From Saccharomyces paradoxus (taxonomy: Eukaryota; Ascomycota; Saccharomycetes; Saccharomycetales; Saccharomycetaceae): 64,000 nt of DNA. Where the stretch lies: positions 434,001 to 498,000 of the forward strand of contig NC_047493.1 of the NCBI RefSeq assembly GCF_002079055.1, in the 5' to 3' direction. Shown here piece by piece: positions 50,703 through 59,667 of this stretch. Every line of letters begins with the position of its first letter. Positions within the stretch are counted from its first letter, which is position 1. The notes under the pieces were generated by a model, which ran no database searches, was not told the origin of the DNA, and saw only the letters and a program-made list of their open reading frames with translations. Made by a program: the position numbers and the translations under genes.

Positions 50703-52489
50703 TCCCAGCAATGTCCTGTTTATGTTTCTCCGTTTCAGGAAGCTTGTTTTGTTTTTACCTCATCCGCGGTGGTGACGTAAACGACTTTTTCGCTTAAAGC
50801 AGAGCTGAGTTAATCTCGGAAAATCTTATGTCCTTCCTTTTTCTGTTAGCTTCCGTTCCGAGTCTCGTCTTCTTTCCCGTGCCGTCGGGTTTGGTAAAGA
50901 AAAGTATAGAAAAAAATGTCGTATCGTACCCGAGAAATATTCCAGTTCTCTTACGTATGCGATAGCAGTTGAAAAGATCTGATTCGTTACGATGACTTGA
51001 TAAGCGGGCTTTTTCGCCCATATACGGCTTGGGCCTGACTAAAAACGTGATTCTATGTTTTATGTACATGCGCGTATATAGAGCAATTGATTGACTTAAT
51101 ACGCAGTTTATCAAGATAACTTCTTTTTCCTGCTTACGGGAGTGTGGGAATGCATGTATACGCCCGTTTAGAAACCCGATGGAGGCTTTTTCTCCCATTC
51201 TTGTATTCCATTGGGCATATAATTTCTTTCTTTTTCCCTTTTTTTCTTTTTCCTTAAAACTAACAGAACAAGCTTCAAAACAAATGACGGATGTAAAGAC
51301 ATTATTGATTTACCAAATTCGGCAAACTTATGAAGGCTAGACACAGCTCTACCTTATTTGTCCGAGTACTTTTTTCTTTTCTTCTCTATAATTACTACAA
51401 ACATAACAAAGTTTTGTGCGTCTTCCCTAAAGGCAGTTAAAATGAAAATCTTATGCACTCATTTGTTGGTTGCCATCTCATCGCATCCCATCCCATGCTG
51501 TCTGTAATCGTCTTTTATTGGTCTTTTTTCTTGTTTGTGAATTCCCTTTTTCTTTTTCCCCGTTCTTTTCTTCTTGTCTTTGATTTAGCTGTATTTCTGA
51601 GATTGAGGAAAAGTAAGGAAAAAAGTGGGTGGACGCATCCGTGATTGCCCTAGTTTTGCCCCTGCTACTTGGGCCCGCTCAAGAAATAAGGGTTCAACTT
51701 CTTAAAATAAAAGTGTCGGTAACAGCTGTACGATGAGGTCTTTGACTTTTTTTCACTGAAAAATGTTTTTCTCCTAATCTCTCATTCTGCTATTAACATG
51801 CTGCCTTTCAATTTCCAAGACCTTTTATTACACAGTGCATTGTAGGTTCGGGAGGAATTAGCTTACGGTAATCGTGTTGCCCGGCTTCGATTGTATTTAC
51901 GCCAATCTTCGTAATTGTGTTATTCTTGGCATCGATGCCTTTTTGAGACTTATTTATCGGTTTTCTCTTCTGCTACAAAAATTAACAAGGTCTCGCCTTC
52001 ATGTCCAACCACAAGCCAAAAAGGCTAAAGCAAACTCTATATAGTTTGCTAGAGAGTTGCAGAATAGTGAAGTCGGCTCTCGACTAATCAAGTATATATA
52101 ATATGAAGTAAAAATTTGCGGCAAACGGGATAATCTACTTACTGGGTTTCCTCTCTTACACTTTTTCTTATATTTATTGTTTATGGTTTTACTTTGCTTA
52201 TTTCTTGACTGTTTGTTTTTCCCAAGGAAGTAAGAAATGTATCGAAACTATAGCAAAACATAAACAAAATATGAATTCATCATTTCTCTTTGTTACAGTA
52301 GTATGGTCCTGCAGTTCCAAATCTGCCAACTTTAAAGTGGCGAGCTGTATGCATGCTACTGTAAGTTCTCTTGTTCCCATTTAAAAAGGGCCTTATTTGT
52401 CTATCAATTAATTACTTTTAATAGAATTGGTGATATCATATGGCGCTAGCAATTTAATTGCACCCGCGGAAAAGATGAAAAAAGGGTTT

Positions 52490-52497
52490 TTACCCGG
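52490..52497 (+). promoter_or_regulatory. Reb1 site
   Basis: TTACCCGG matches the Reb1 consensus TTACCCG. It lies 610 bp before PMC1, just upstream of the distal CDRE and the G-rich tract. Reb1 often clears nucleosomes or stops read-through transcription. Confidence 0.6.
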
Positions 52498-52538
52498 CAA
52501 AAAAGTTCCTCCATCATTTGTCAGGGGGAAGCAATTAG

Positions 52539-52546
52539 GAGGCTCA
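52539..52546 (+). promoter_or_regulatory. Crz1 element (CDRE) of PMC1, distal
   Basis: GAGGCTCA fits GNGGC(G/T)CA, the Crz1 site, 561 bp before the PMC1 ATG. Calcineurin-Crz1 induction of PMC1 is established. Confidence 0.6.
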
Positions 52547-52661
52547 GGTCCTAGAAGCGTGCTCCACACATTTTAACAAATGTTAATCTTCATCATCCAT
52601 TATCATTGCCTTTGCCATTACATTTAATGGGCGCCCTCCATCAATATTCGAGTAGCACCAG

Positions 52662-52680
52662 CCCCCCTCCCCCCCTTCCC
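52662..52680 (-). other. G-quadruplex motif
   Basis: On the minus strand there are runs of 3, 7 and 6 G separated by AA and A. This satisfies the four-G3-tract rule with loops of one or two bases. Such motifs are uncommon in yeast. It lies 430 bp before PMC1. Confidence 0.75.
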
Positions 52681-52950
52681 TTCCAAAGAAAGCCTTTACT
52701 GAAATTGCGTTAAATATTCGACTTTCTTTACCAATTATTACCAAATTCAATTCTGGGCTTAACAAACAAATAAATAATTTCTTCAGATTTTTTTTACTCC
52801 TCCAAAATCACATTAGTCAAGTGGGCATATTTCAATTGAGTAGGCTTAGGGTGGGAATAAACATTTTTTTTCATAAAGTTTGAGTAAGAAGGGGCTTTTC
52901 TGGCACTTTTCATTCAATAGGAAGGCTTAAGAAAACGTCAAAGTAACACA

Positions 52951-52958
52951 TGCGCCTC
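52951..52958 (-). promoter_or_regulatory. Crz1 element (CDRE) of PMC1, proximal
   Basis: TGCGCCTC on the plus strand is GAGGCGCA on the minus, an exact GNGGC(G/T)CA match, about 150 bp before the PMC1 ATG. Confidence 0.65.
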
Positions 52959-53106
52959 TAGTAAAAAATAAAGTGTATTAAGAGAAATTACATCACATAT
53001 ATACGACGTTGAACTAAGAGAAAGATTGAGACTTGAACAAATATATTTTAAAAGAAGTGGTTTTAAAAAAAAAAAAACTGTTGCGTATTAGGAACCAATA
53101 ATAATA

Positions 53107-56100
53107 ATGTCTAGACAAGGCGAAAATTCTGCTTTATTAGTGGATAGTGAAAATAACCACCCATCATACATGGGAAATGAGGATGGAGCCTACGATTACT
53201 TCAGGTTATCAAAAAGTCAGCTTTCCGATCTTCATAATCCTAAATCGATAGGATCATTTATTAAATTATTTGGCTATGAGTCTAGCAGTTTTTTCAAATA
53301 CTTGAAAACAGATAAAAATGCAGGTATTTCTCTTTCAGAAAAAACAGATTATCGCAAGACTAACCGATATAAAAATTACGGCGATAACTCCCTTCCTGAA
53401 AGAATACCAAAATCTTTTTTACAGTTAGTTTGGGCTGCTTTTAATGATAAAACAATGCAATTACTGACAGTCGCTGCCGTTGTTTCCTTTGTTCTAGGTC
53501 TATATGAATTATGGATGCAGCCCCCACAGTATGATCCTGAAGGCAATAAAATTAAGCAAGTTGACTGGATAGAAGGGGTTGCTATCATGATTGCGGTCTT
53601 TGTAGTAGTTCTAGTGAGTGCCGCCAACGATTACCAGAAGGAGTTGCAGTTTGCAAAACTAAACAAAAAGAAGGAAAACCGTAAAATCATAGTCATAAGA
53701 AATGATCAGGAAATACTAATTTCCATTCACCATGTTTTAGTCGGTGATGTCATTTCATTACAAACCGGCGATGTTGTGCCTGCTGATTGCGTTATGATAT
53801 CAGGGAAGTGCGAGGCAGACGAATCTTCCATCACTGGTGAATCTAACACAATACAGAAATTCCCGGTGGATAACTCACTAAGAGACTTCAAAAAATTTAA
53901 TTCTAGTGATGGCCACGCCTGCAATAAGCCATTAGATATAGGTGACGGTAACGAAGACGGTGACAAGATTGCTGATTGTATGTTGATATCAGGCTCCAGA
54001 ATTTTGTCCGGCTTGGGCAGAGGCGTTATCACTTCTGTTGGTGTAAACTCAGTTTATGGTCAAACCATGACTTCACTAAATGCCGAACCTGAAAGTACTC
54101 CCTTACAGTTACACCTGAGCCAATTGGCCGATAATATTTCTGTTTACGGTTGCGTGGCTGCTATAATCCTTTTCTTAGTCCTTTTCACCAGATACTTGTT
54201 TTATATTATACCTGAGGATGGCAGATTCCATGACCTGGATCCTGCTCAAAAGGGTTCTAAATTTATGAACATCTTTATCACATCCATCACGGTGATTGTG
54301 GTGGCTGTTCCGGAAGGTTTACCATTGGCAGTAACTTTAGCTCTAGCATTTGCAACAACAAGAATGACTAAAGATGGTAATTTAGTAAGGGTTTTAAGAA
54401 GCTGTGAAACCATGGGATCTGCTACTGCAGTATGTTCCGATAAAACTGGTACTTTGACAGAAAATGTTATGAGTGTCGTTCGTGGCCTCTTGGGCAATTC
54501 TAAATTTAATGATAATAAGTCGTTGCCTGTTAGCGAACAAAAAAAGCTGAATTCTAAGAAAGTTTTCGAAGAAAATTGTTCGTCATCCCTAAGAAATGAT
54601 TTATTAGCCAATATTGTTCTGAATTCAACGGCCTTCGAAAACAGAGAATTCAAGAAAAAAGATAAGGGTATGAACGATAATACTAAAACTTCATCAAAAA
54701 ACTCTAGTTTTGCAAGTAAGTGGAAATCTAGATTATCGATTTTCAAAAAAAGCAAGGGGAATGATGACGAAGATCAATTATTCGAAAACGTCAACAAGGG
54801 GAAGCAAGAACCCTTTATTGGCTCTAAAACGGAAACAGCCCTACTCAGTTTGGCAAGATTATCATTGGGATTACAAGTGGGAGAACTTCAAGATTTGAGA
54901 GATCAACCGACAAAGAAATTCAACATCGAAAAAATTGTTCAAACTATTCCGTTCGAAAGTTCCCGTAAATGGGCCGGCCTAGTTGTAAAATACAAAGATA
55001 GCAAGGGTAAAAAGTCATTTTATAGGTTTTTCATTAAAGGTGCCGCAGAAATTGTTTCCAAGAATTGTTCATATAAGAGGAATTCAGATGACACTTTGGA
55101 GGAAATCGATGAAGATAATAAAAAAAAAATTAATGATGAAATCAAAAATCTTGCGTCCGACGCTCTTAGGGCCATAAGCGTTGCCCACAAAGATTTCTGT
55201 GAATGTGAAAGCTGGCCTCCTGAGCAACTACGTGATAAAGACTCACCAAATATGGCTGCTCTCAATTTGCTATTTAACAGTCAAAAGGGCTTAATTCTAG
55301 ATGGTTTACTCGGAATTCAAGATCCTTTGCGTGCCGGTGTTAAAGAGTCAGTTCAACAATGCCAACGAGCAGGTGTAACTGTACGTATGGTTACTGGCGA
55401 CAACATATTAACAGCAAAGGCCATTGCGAGAAATTGTGGTATTCTTTCTACTGATATTACCTCCGAAGCTTATTCTGCAATGGAAGGCACTGAATTTAGG
55501 AAGTTGACAAAGAACGAACGTATAAGAATCTTACCAAACTTAAGAGTCTTGGCAAGATCATCACCAGAAGATAAAAGATTATTAGTAGAAACATTGAAAG
55601 GGATGGGAGACGTTGTTGCAGTCACTGGTGATGGTACGAACGATGCTCCAGCTTTAAAACTAGCCGATGTGGGATTTTCAATGGGGATTTCCGGTACGGA
55701 AGTTGCTAGAGAGGCTTCTGATATTATTTTAATGACTGATGATTTCTCTGCTATTGTCAATGCTATTAAGTGGGGAAGGTGTGTCTCAGTTTCCATAAAA
55801 AAGTTCATACAATTTCAATTAATTGTTAATATCACTGCAGTGATTTTAACGTTTGTTTCATCCGTTGCATCCAGCGATGAAACATCGGTACTGACGGCGG
55901 TCCAACTGCTATGGATCAATCTGATCATGGATACTCTGGCAGCTTTAGCTTTAGCCACTGATAAGCCCGATCCAAATATCATGGACAGAAAACCTAAGGG
56001 TCGCTCAACATCATTGATTTCTGTGTCAACTTGGAAGATGATTCTATCACAAGCTATATTGCAGTTGATCGTTACATTCATTTTGCATTTTTACGGACCA

Positions 56101-56631
56101 GAGTTATTCTTCAATAAGCATGAAGATCAAATAACAAGTCACCAACAGCAGCAATTAAATGCCATGACATTCAACACTTTTGTTTGGTTGCAATTTTTTA
56201 CCATGTTAGTATCGAGAAAATTAGATGAAGGTGATGGTATATCAAACTGGAGAGATAGGGTTTGTGCCGCTAATTTGAACTTCTTCCAAGACTTAGGTAG
56301 AAATTACTATTTTCTCACAATCATGGCAATAATTGGTGGCTGTCAAGTTTTAATCATGTTTTTCGGTGGCGCACCATTTTCTATTGCCAGGCAAACCAAG
56401 TCAATGTGGATAACTGCTGTACTGTGTGGTATGTTGTCTTTAATCATGGGGGTGCTAGTAAGAATGTGTCCCGATGAGGTAGCATCAAAGGTATTCCCAG
56501 CTGCTTTCGTTCAAAAATTCAAGTACGTATTTGGACTCGAATTCCTTAGAAAAAAGCATATCGGAAAACACGACGATGAAGAGGCGTTGTTGGACGAATC
56601 CGATACTCCAGAGTCAACCGCCTTTTACTAA
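53107..56631 (+). CDS. PMC1: Pmc1, vacuolar Ca2+-ATPase
   Basis: The 1174-residue P2B-type ATPase (S. cerevisiae 1173) pumps calcium into the vacuole. Motifs are ITGES, the membrane PEGLPL that binds calcium, CSDKTGTLT with the phosphorylated Asp near 449, and VTGDGTNDAPALKLADVG. Ten membrane segments are expected. Unlike plant and animal kin it has no clear calmodulin-binding tail; the C-terminus is acidic (KHDDEEALLDESDTPES). A charged insert (about 480-570) follows the phosphorylation site. Two Crz1-type sites lie upstream. Confidence 0.96.
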   Translation: MSRQGENSALLVDSENNHPSYMGNEDGAYDYFRLSKSQLSDLHNPKSIGSFIKLFGYESSSFFKYLKTDKNAGISLSEKTDYRKTNRYKNYGDNSLPERIPKSFLQLVWAAFNDKTMQLLTVAAVVSFVLGLYELWMQPPQYDPEGNKIKQVDWIEGVAIMIAVFVVVLVSAANDYQKELQFAKLNKKKENRKIIVIRNDQEILISIHHVLVGDVISLQTGDVVPADCVMISGKCEADESSITGESNTIQKFPVDNSLRDFKKFNSSDGHACNKPLDIGDGNEDGDKIADCMLISGSRILSGLGRGVITSVGVNSVYGQTMTSLNAEPESTPLQLHLSQLADNISVYGCVAAIILFLVLFTRYLFYIIPEDGRFHDLDPAQKGSKFMNIFITSITVIVVAVPEGLPLAVTLALAFATTRMTKDGNLVRVLRSCETMGSATAVCSDKTGTLTENVMSVVRGLLGNSKFNDNKSLPVSEQKKLNSKKVFEENCSSSLRNDLLANIVLNSTAFENREFKKKDKGMNDNTKTSSKNSSFASKWKSRLSIFKKSKGNDDEDQLFENVNKGKQEPFIGSKTETALLSLARLSLGLQVGELQDLRDQPTKKFNIEKIVQTIPFESSRKWAGLVVKYKDSKGKKSFYRFFIKGAAEIVSKNCSYKRNSDDTLEEIDEDNKKKINDEIKNLASDALRAISVAHKDFCECESWPPEQLRDKDSPNMAALNLLFNSQKGLILDGLLGIQDPLRAGVKESVQQCQRAGVTVRMVTGDNILTAKAIARNCGILSTDITSEAYSAMEGTEFRKLTKNERIRILPNLRVLARSSPEDKRLLVETLKGMGDVVAVTGDGTNDAPALKLADVGFSMGISGTEVAREASDIILMTDDFSAIVNAIKWGRCVSVSIKKFIQFQLIVNITAVILTFVSSVASSDETSVLTAVQLLWINLIMDTLAALALATDKPDPNIMDRKPKGRSTSLISVSTWKMILSQAILQLIVTFILHFYGPELFFNKHEDQITSHQQQQLNAMTFNTFVWLQFFTMLVSRKLDEGDGISNWRDRVCAANLNFFQDLGRNYYFLTIMAIIGGCQVLIMFFGGAPFSIARQTKSMWITAVLCGMLSLIMGVLVRMCPDEVASKVFPAAFVQKFKYVFGLEFLRKKHIGKHDDEEALLDESDTPESTAFY

Positions 56632-56908
56632 TAGACGCGCTCTATATGTTTTGCACAAATGTAAATGACAAAATTAAAAGATTTCTATCATAATTATATT
56701 ATCAAAGTTGTATATTATAATATAGTCAATAAAAAGAAACTATTCAAAATAGCTTGCCCTTTTAAATAGGCCCCTTTTCACCCGCCTTATATACTGCAAG
56801 TAGACCTAGAAGACGTGGAATAGTGAAAAAAATAAGAATTTAAATAACCCATAGGTTTTTTGTCAATTGCAAATGATTGAATTAAAAGTATTTTCACCTT
56901 ATCACTAA

Positions 56909-57748
56909 TTATGATATTAGCCCTTCATCGATATCCTTGGTTGATAAATAACTTTGTGCTTTCGATTTTATGCCATCTGAAAAGGTAGCATATTCAGCAA
57001 AGAACTTATCCAGACCTTTAAACAGACTTTTCAGCTCAGAAAGTGAATCGATTCTCCTTATCAGGTCCATATTTGTTTCATCTTTAGTTTCGTTATCTAT
57101 TGCCAAACTCAGCGATTCATCGATTGTATCCTCTAGCGCTTTCAATGATTTTCTAAAATCGTTTATCGAAAGGTCTGTGCCCACGTTAGTTGTGTTTTCA
57201 TTTTCTCTCGTTTTCGAAATATTCGTAACGATCTTAATTTGTTCTAAATAATATACCACCTTTTCAATTCTCCCTTTAATTAACATTAAACTTTGCAGTT
57301 GCTGCCTTACATTGGTATTGTCATTATTTTCTTGATCTATCTCACTTAGTTTCTCAGTCACATTATGCATTCCTGTTTCTAATGCTCTTACAGCACTTGC
57401 CAATGTATCTAAGTAGTATTCAAGCTTGGATGATCTTAGTGATTCAGTGGAATACAATGGTGAACCATCCCTGTCTTCTTCTTCGTGATATCCAGAAGAT
57501 GCCCAGGTCCTTGGTAACGTTTGGGATAATTTATCCAAATTCCATATCGTATTTTCCAATTCCTTCGTAAGGTTTTTTGTGTAAAAATCCAACCTGGTTA
57601 ATAGTTGTGAGGATACGGATTGCGTTTGAATTTGATCTTCGTTTGGGGCATTCGATAGAAGTATATCAACAAATGCATGGGGAACAAACTCCTCATCAAA
57701 AAACATACTCAAGATATCATCATCATCCGTAGTTGTCAATTCCACCAT
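56909..57748 (-). CDS. COG7: Cog7, subunit of the COG Golgi tether
   Basis: The 279-residue protein belongs to lobe B of the conserved oligomeric Golgi complex, which tethers vesicles in retrograde traffic. It is mostly helical with heptad-like stretches (LTRLDFYTKNLTKELENTIWNLDKLSQTL, and LSELKSLFKGLDKFF). It has no signal peptide or membrane segment. Yeast Cog7 is far shorter than the animal one, and the length equals S. cerevisiae. Identity rests on synteny and sequence. Confidence 0.92.
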   Translation of the reverse strand: MVELTTTDDDDILSMFFDEEFVPHAFVDILLSNAPNEDQIQTQSVSSQLLTRLDFYTKNLTKELENTIWNLDKLSQTLPRTWASSGYHEEEDRDGSPLYSTESLRSSKLEYYLDTLASAVRALETGMHNVTEKLSEIDQENNDNTNVRQQLQSLMLIKGRIEKVVYYLEQIKIVTNISKTRENENTTNVGTDLSINDFRKSLKALEDTIDESLSLAIDNETKDETNMDLIRRIDSLSELKSLFKGLDKFFAEYATFSDGIKSKAQSYLSTKDIDEGLIS

Positions 57749-57900
57749 TTTCTGCTTCGTTGGTCCTACTCCTCTCAGTAAATTGCCTTATTTCACATAT
57801 ATCTCATATGTAAGTAAAAGCATTATGACATTCGAAGCGCATTACGCCGTGGTTATGCAGCGTAGTAAATTTTTTGAAAAAGTTACAGGTAAAAAAAGAG

Positions 57901-59154
57901 CTAAGGATTACTTAAATTATACAAAGCGCAAAAGTTGTATTTTCCAACCTCAATCACTTCCCCCCTTGATTCATTATGGGGAAGATGACAGAATTGGCTG
58001 ACCTCATCGTCATTGGAAACTAAAAAGGTGGGTGTCTCAAATCCAACAACGGGTCGTTCACTTTTTGGGTCTGAAATAATGTCAAGCTTAATACTGGTGT
58101 CGAGCCCGGAAGAGACAAACAAGGCTCCAGCCGCAAAGTAGACATTGGTTATTGGGGTGCCCTCATTAATAAGAAATTCATCAACTGGGCATTCTGGTGA
58201 TCTTAGATCCCACTGAGCTAACATTCCATTCTCATATCCGGCATAAACATAGTTTGCATTATTCATGTCGACCGCCAATGTATTACATGAACATGTGAAC
58301 TTGCTTGGGAGTTGAATAGTTTGCTCTTTGGAAAATACATTATATACAGTAATAACACCAGAAACGTGACCAGCAATAACATGTTTTCCATGTGTTCCAA
58401 ACTCTAGATTATCTTTCTTGGGAGTAGATATATCGGAAAATTGCTTCTCTGTCTCCGCGAACAAAGCTATGCTGTTCACACCATCGTATGGATTTTCTTT
58501 TCTATTGAATGTGTGGATTGTCGTTGCTGTGCCGCATTCCCATAGGCGAATTGTACCATCCAAGGAGGCAGAAAGTACATTCCTTCCTCGGTCTATTATG
58601 GCAATATCTGTGACTGTTGCCTTGTGTCCAATTAGCGTACGAGGATTTACGCCGTCTCTCACTGACCAAATCTTTAATTGCATATCCTGTGAACTAGATA
58701 TCAAAGCTTCACCGCTTGGGAAAAACTTCAGTTTTGTTATTTCACCAACGTGAGCTTGACTAATTTCTCTCTCTAGGTTGAAATTCGAATCCAATACTTT
58801 AATATCACCTTCTGTAGTGCCTAATGTAAACCGTCTCATTTGGATTTCAGTCGTATCTACGGCAGTATAATCAGCACTCTTGAGCACCTTTGAACAATCT
58901 CTTTTGATAGTATTGAATAAAAAATCATGCCCATCCAACCGCGCCTTGTATAAATGGAAGTCAATCTTTTCAAACGCATTTCCCTCGCCTGCATCTACGC
59001 CCTTGCTATTTGCTAATACTACTATCTTATGCTCCTTAATTTCATTTAGGTTTTTGTCAACATTAACATAAAACTCATCATTATATTCATGCTCCTCTTC
59101 CAGGACTGCTTCAAAATCGTACTGAATATGAGCAACTGTGATAATCTTTCTCAT
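57901..59154 (-). CDS. RPN14: Rpn14, WD40 assembly chaperone of the 19S proteasome
   Basis: The 417-residue beta-propeller protein binds Rpt6 and helps assemble the base of the 19S regulatory particle. WD repeats include ISQAHVGEITKLKFFPSGEALISSSQDMQLKIWS, and LIGHKATVTDIAIIDRGRNVLSASLDGTIRLWE; shown here as separate family-type motifs. Later repeats hold VIAGHVSGVITVYN and ENGMLAQWDLRSPECP. Length matches S. cerevisiae. I see no PACE element in the 513-bp upstream interval. Confidence 0.93.
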   Translation of the reverse strand: MRKIITVAHIQYDFEAVLEEEHEYNDEFYVNVDKNLNEIKEHKIVVLANSKGVDAGEGNAFEKIDFHLYKARLDGHDFLFNTIKRDCSKVLKSADYTAVDTTEIQMRRFTLGTTEGDIKVLDSNFNLEREISQAHVGEITKLKFFPSGEALISSSQDMQLKIWSVRDGVNPRTLIGHKATVTDIAIIDRGRNVLSASLDGTIRLWECGTATTIHTFNRKENPYDGVNSIALFAETEKQFSDISTPKKDNLEFGTHGKHVIAGHVSGVITVYNVFSKEQTIQLPSKFTCSCNTLAVDMNNANYVYAGYENGMLAQWDLRSPECPVDEFLINEGTPITNVYFAAGALFVSSGLDTSIKLDIISDPKSERPVVGFETPTFLVSNDDEVSQFCHLPHNESRGEVIEVGKYNFCALYNLSNP

Positions 59155-59667
59155 TGTCGTTTTTGTCGCACGTCGCTATTTCTCTTTAATTCCAACTTTT
59201 ACGGTTAGAAACTTCATTTTTTGAAGATTCATTTGCCGATTTCTAGGTTATCGGCCATCGTGTGGCATGAAGTTTGTTTATGTTAAAAAGATTACAAGCG
59301 CCAAGAAGGTTAATCGAGCCTTATTTCTCGAATCCTGACTGGAACAAAAACAATTTTTTTAATGTGCAATGAACAAGTTCCATCCGTTTTTTCTAACCGT
59401 CGGTAGAGAAATATCATCGAAACTATTTGACCGTCTCTTTTATAATATCTGCGTATTATGTATGCTTAGTAGGTGCGTTATCTCGGTATATATGTATTAT
59501 TGTTAAATCTTCTCATTGAAACAATTCAACTAATTAATCGACCTTGCTAGCTGAGTACGACGTAAATAGAATTATTTAAACTACTGGATATTAGCAACAA
59601 TATCATCAGAGATACTAGTATATTCTTTACAAATTTTGGCACGGCATTACTAGTATGAAAAATTCCA
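59155..59667. other. RPN14 upstream region and CDH1 3' flank
   Basis: I see nothing beyond AT-rich DNA and no gene. A TTTGCCGAT near 59231 resembles only part of the PACE element. Confidence 0.5.

Larger units (their letters stand above)
50372..50797 (+). other. BRP1-like dubious open frame over the PMA1 promoter
   Basis: This 141-codon frame has the place and strand of S. cerevisiae BRP1/YGL007W (125 residues, from memory), a dubious ORF whose deletion acts by removing PMA1 promoter elements. The product would be basic at its N-terminus with a hydrophobic patch near the C-terminus. Two Rap1-type sites for PMA1 lie inside it. I consider it regulatory DNA rather than a gene. Confidence 0.4.
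50798..53106. other. Gene-free 2.3-kb region between PMA1 side and PMC1
   Basis: No gene is supported; a 134-codon minus frame at 50794-51198 looks like chance. The stretch contains two similar hairpins near 51006 and 51181, an 8-bp inverted repeat at 52028-52049, a Reb1 site, a G-quadruplex motif and two calcineurin-type elements before PMC1. An origin-like ACS (10 of 11) lies on the minus strand at 52255-52265, which alone is not enough to call an origin. Confidence 0.6.

Noticed and set aside
50794-51198. 134-codon minus-strand frame between PMA1 and PMC1
   Set aside because: No family resemblance; part of its sequence comes from the two hairpins, so it is probably chance.
52255-52265. 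Origin consensus match (10 of 11) before PMC1
   Set aside because: One near match is not enough; replication data would be needed to call an origin.
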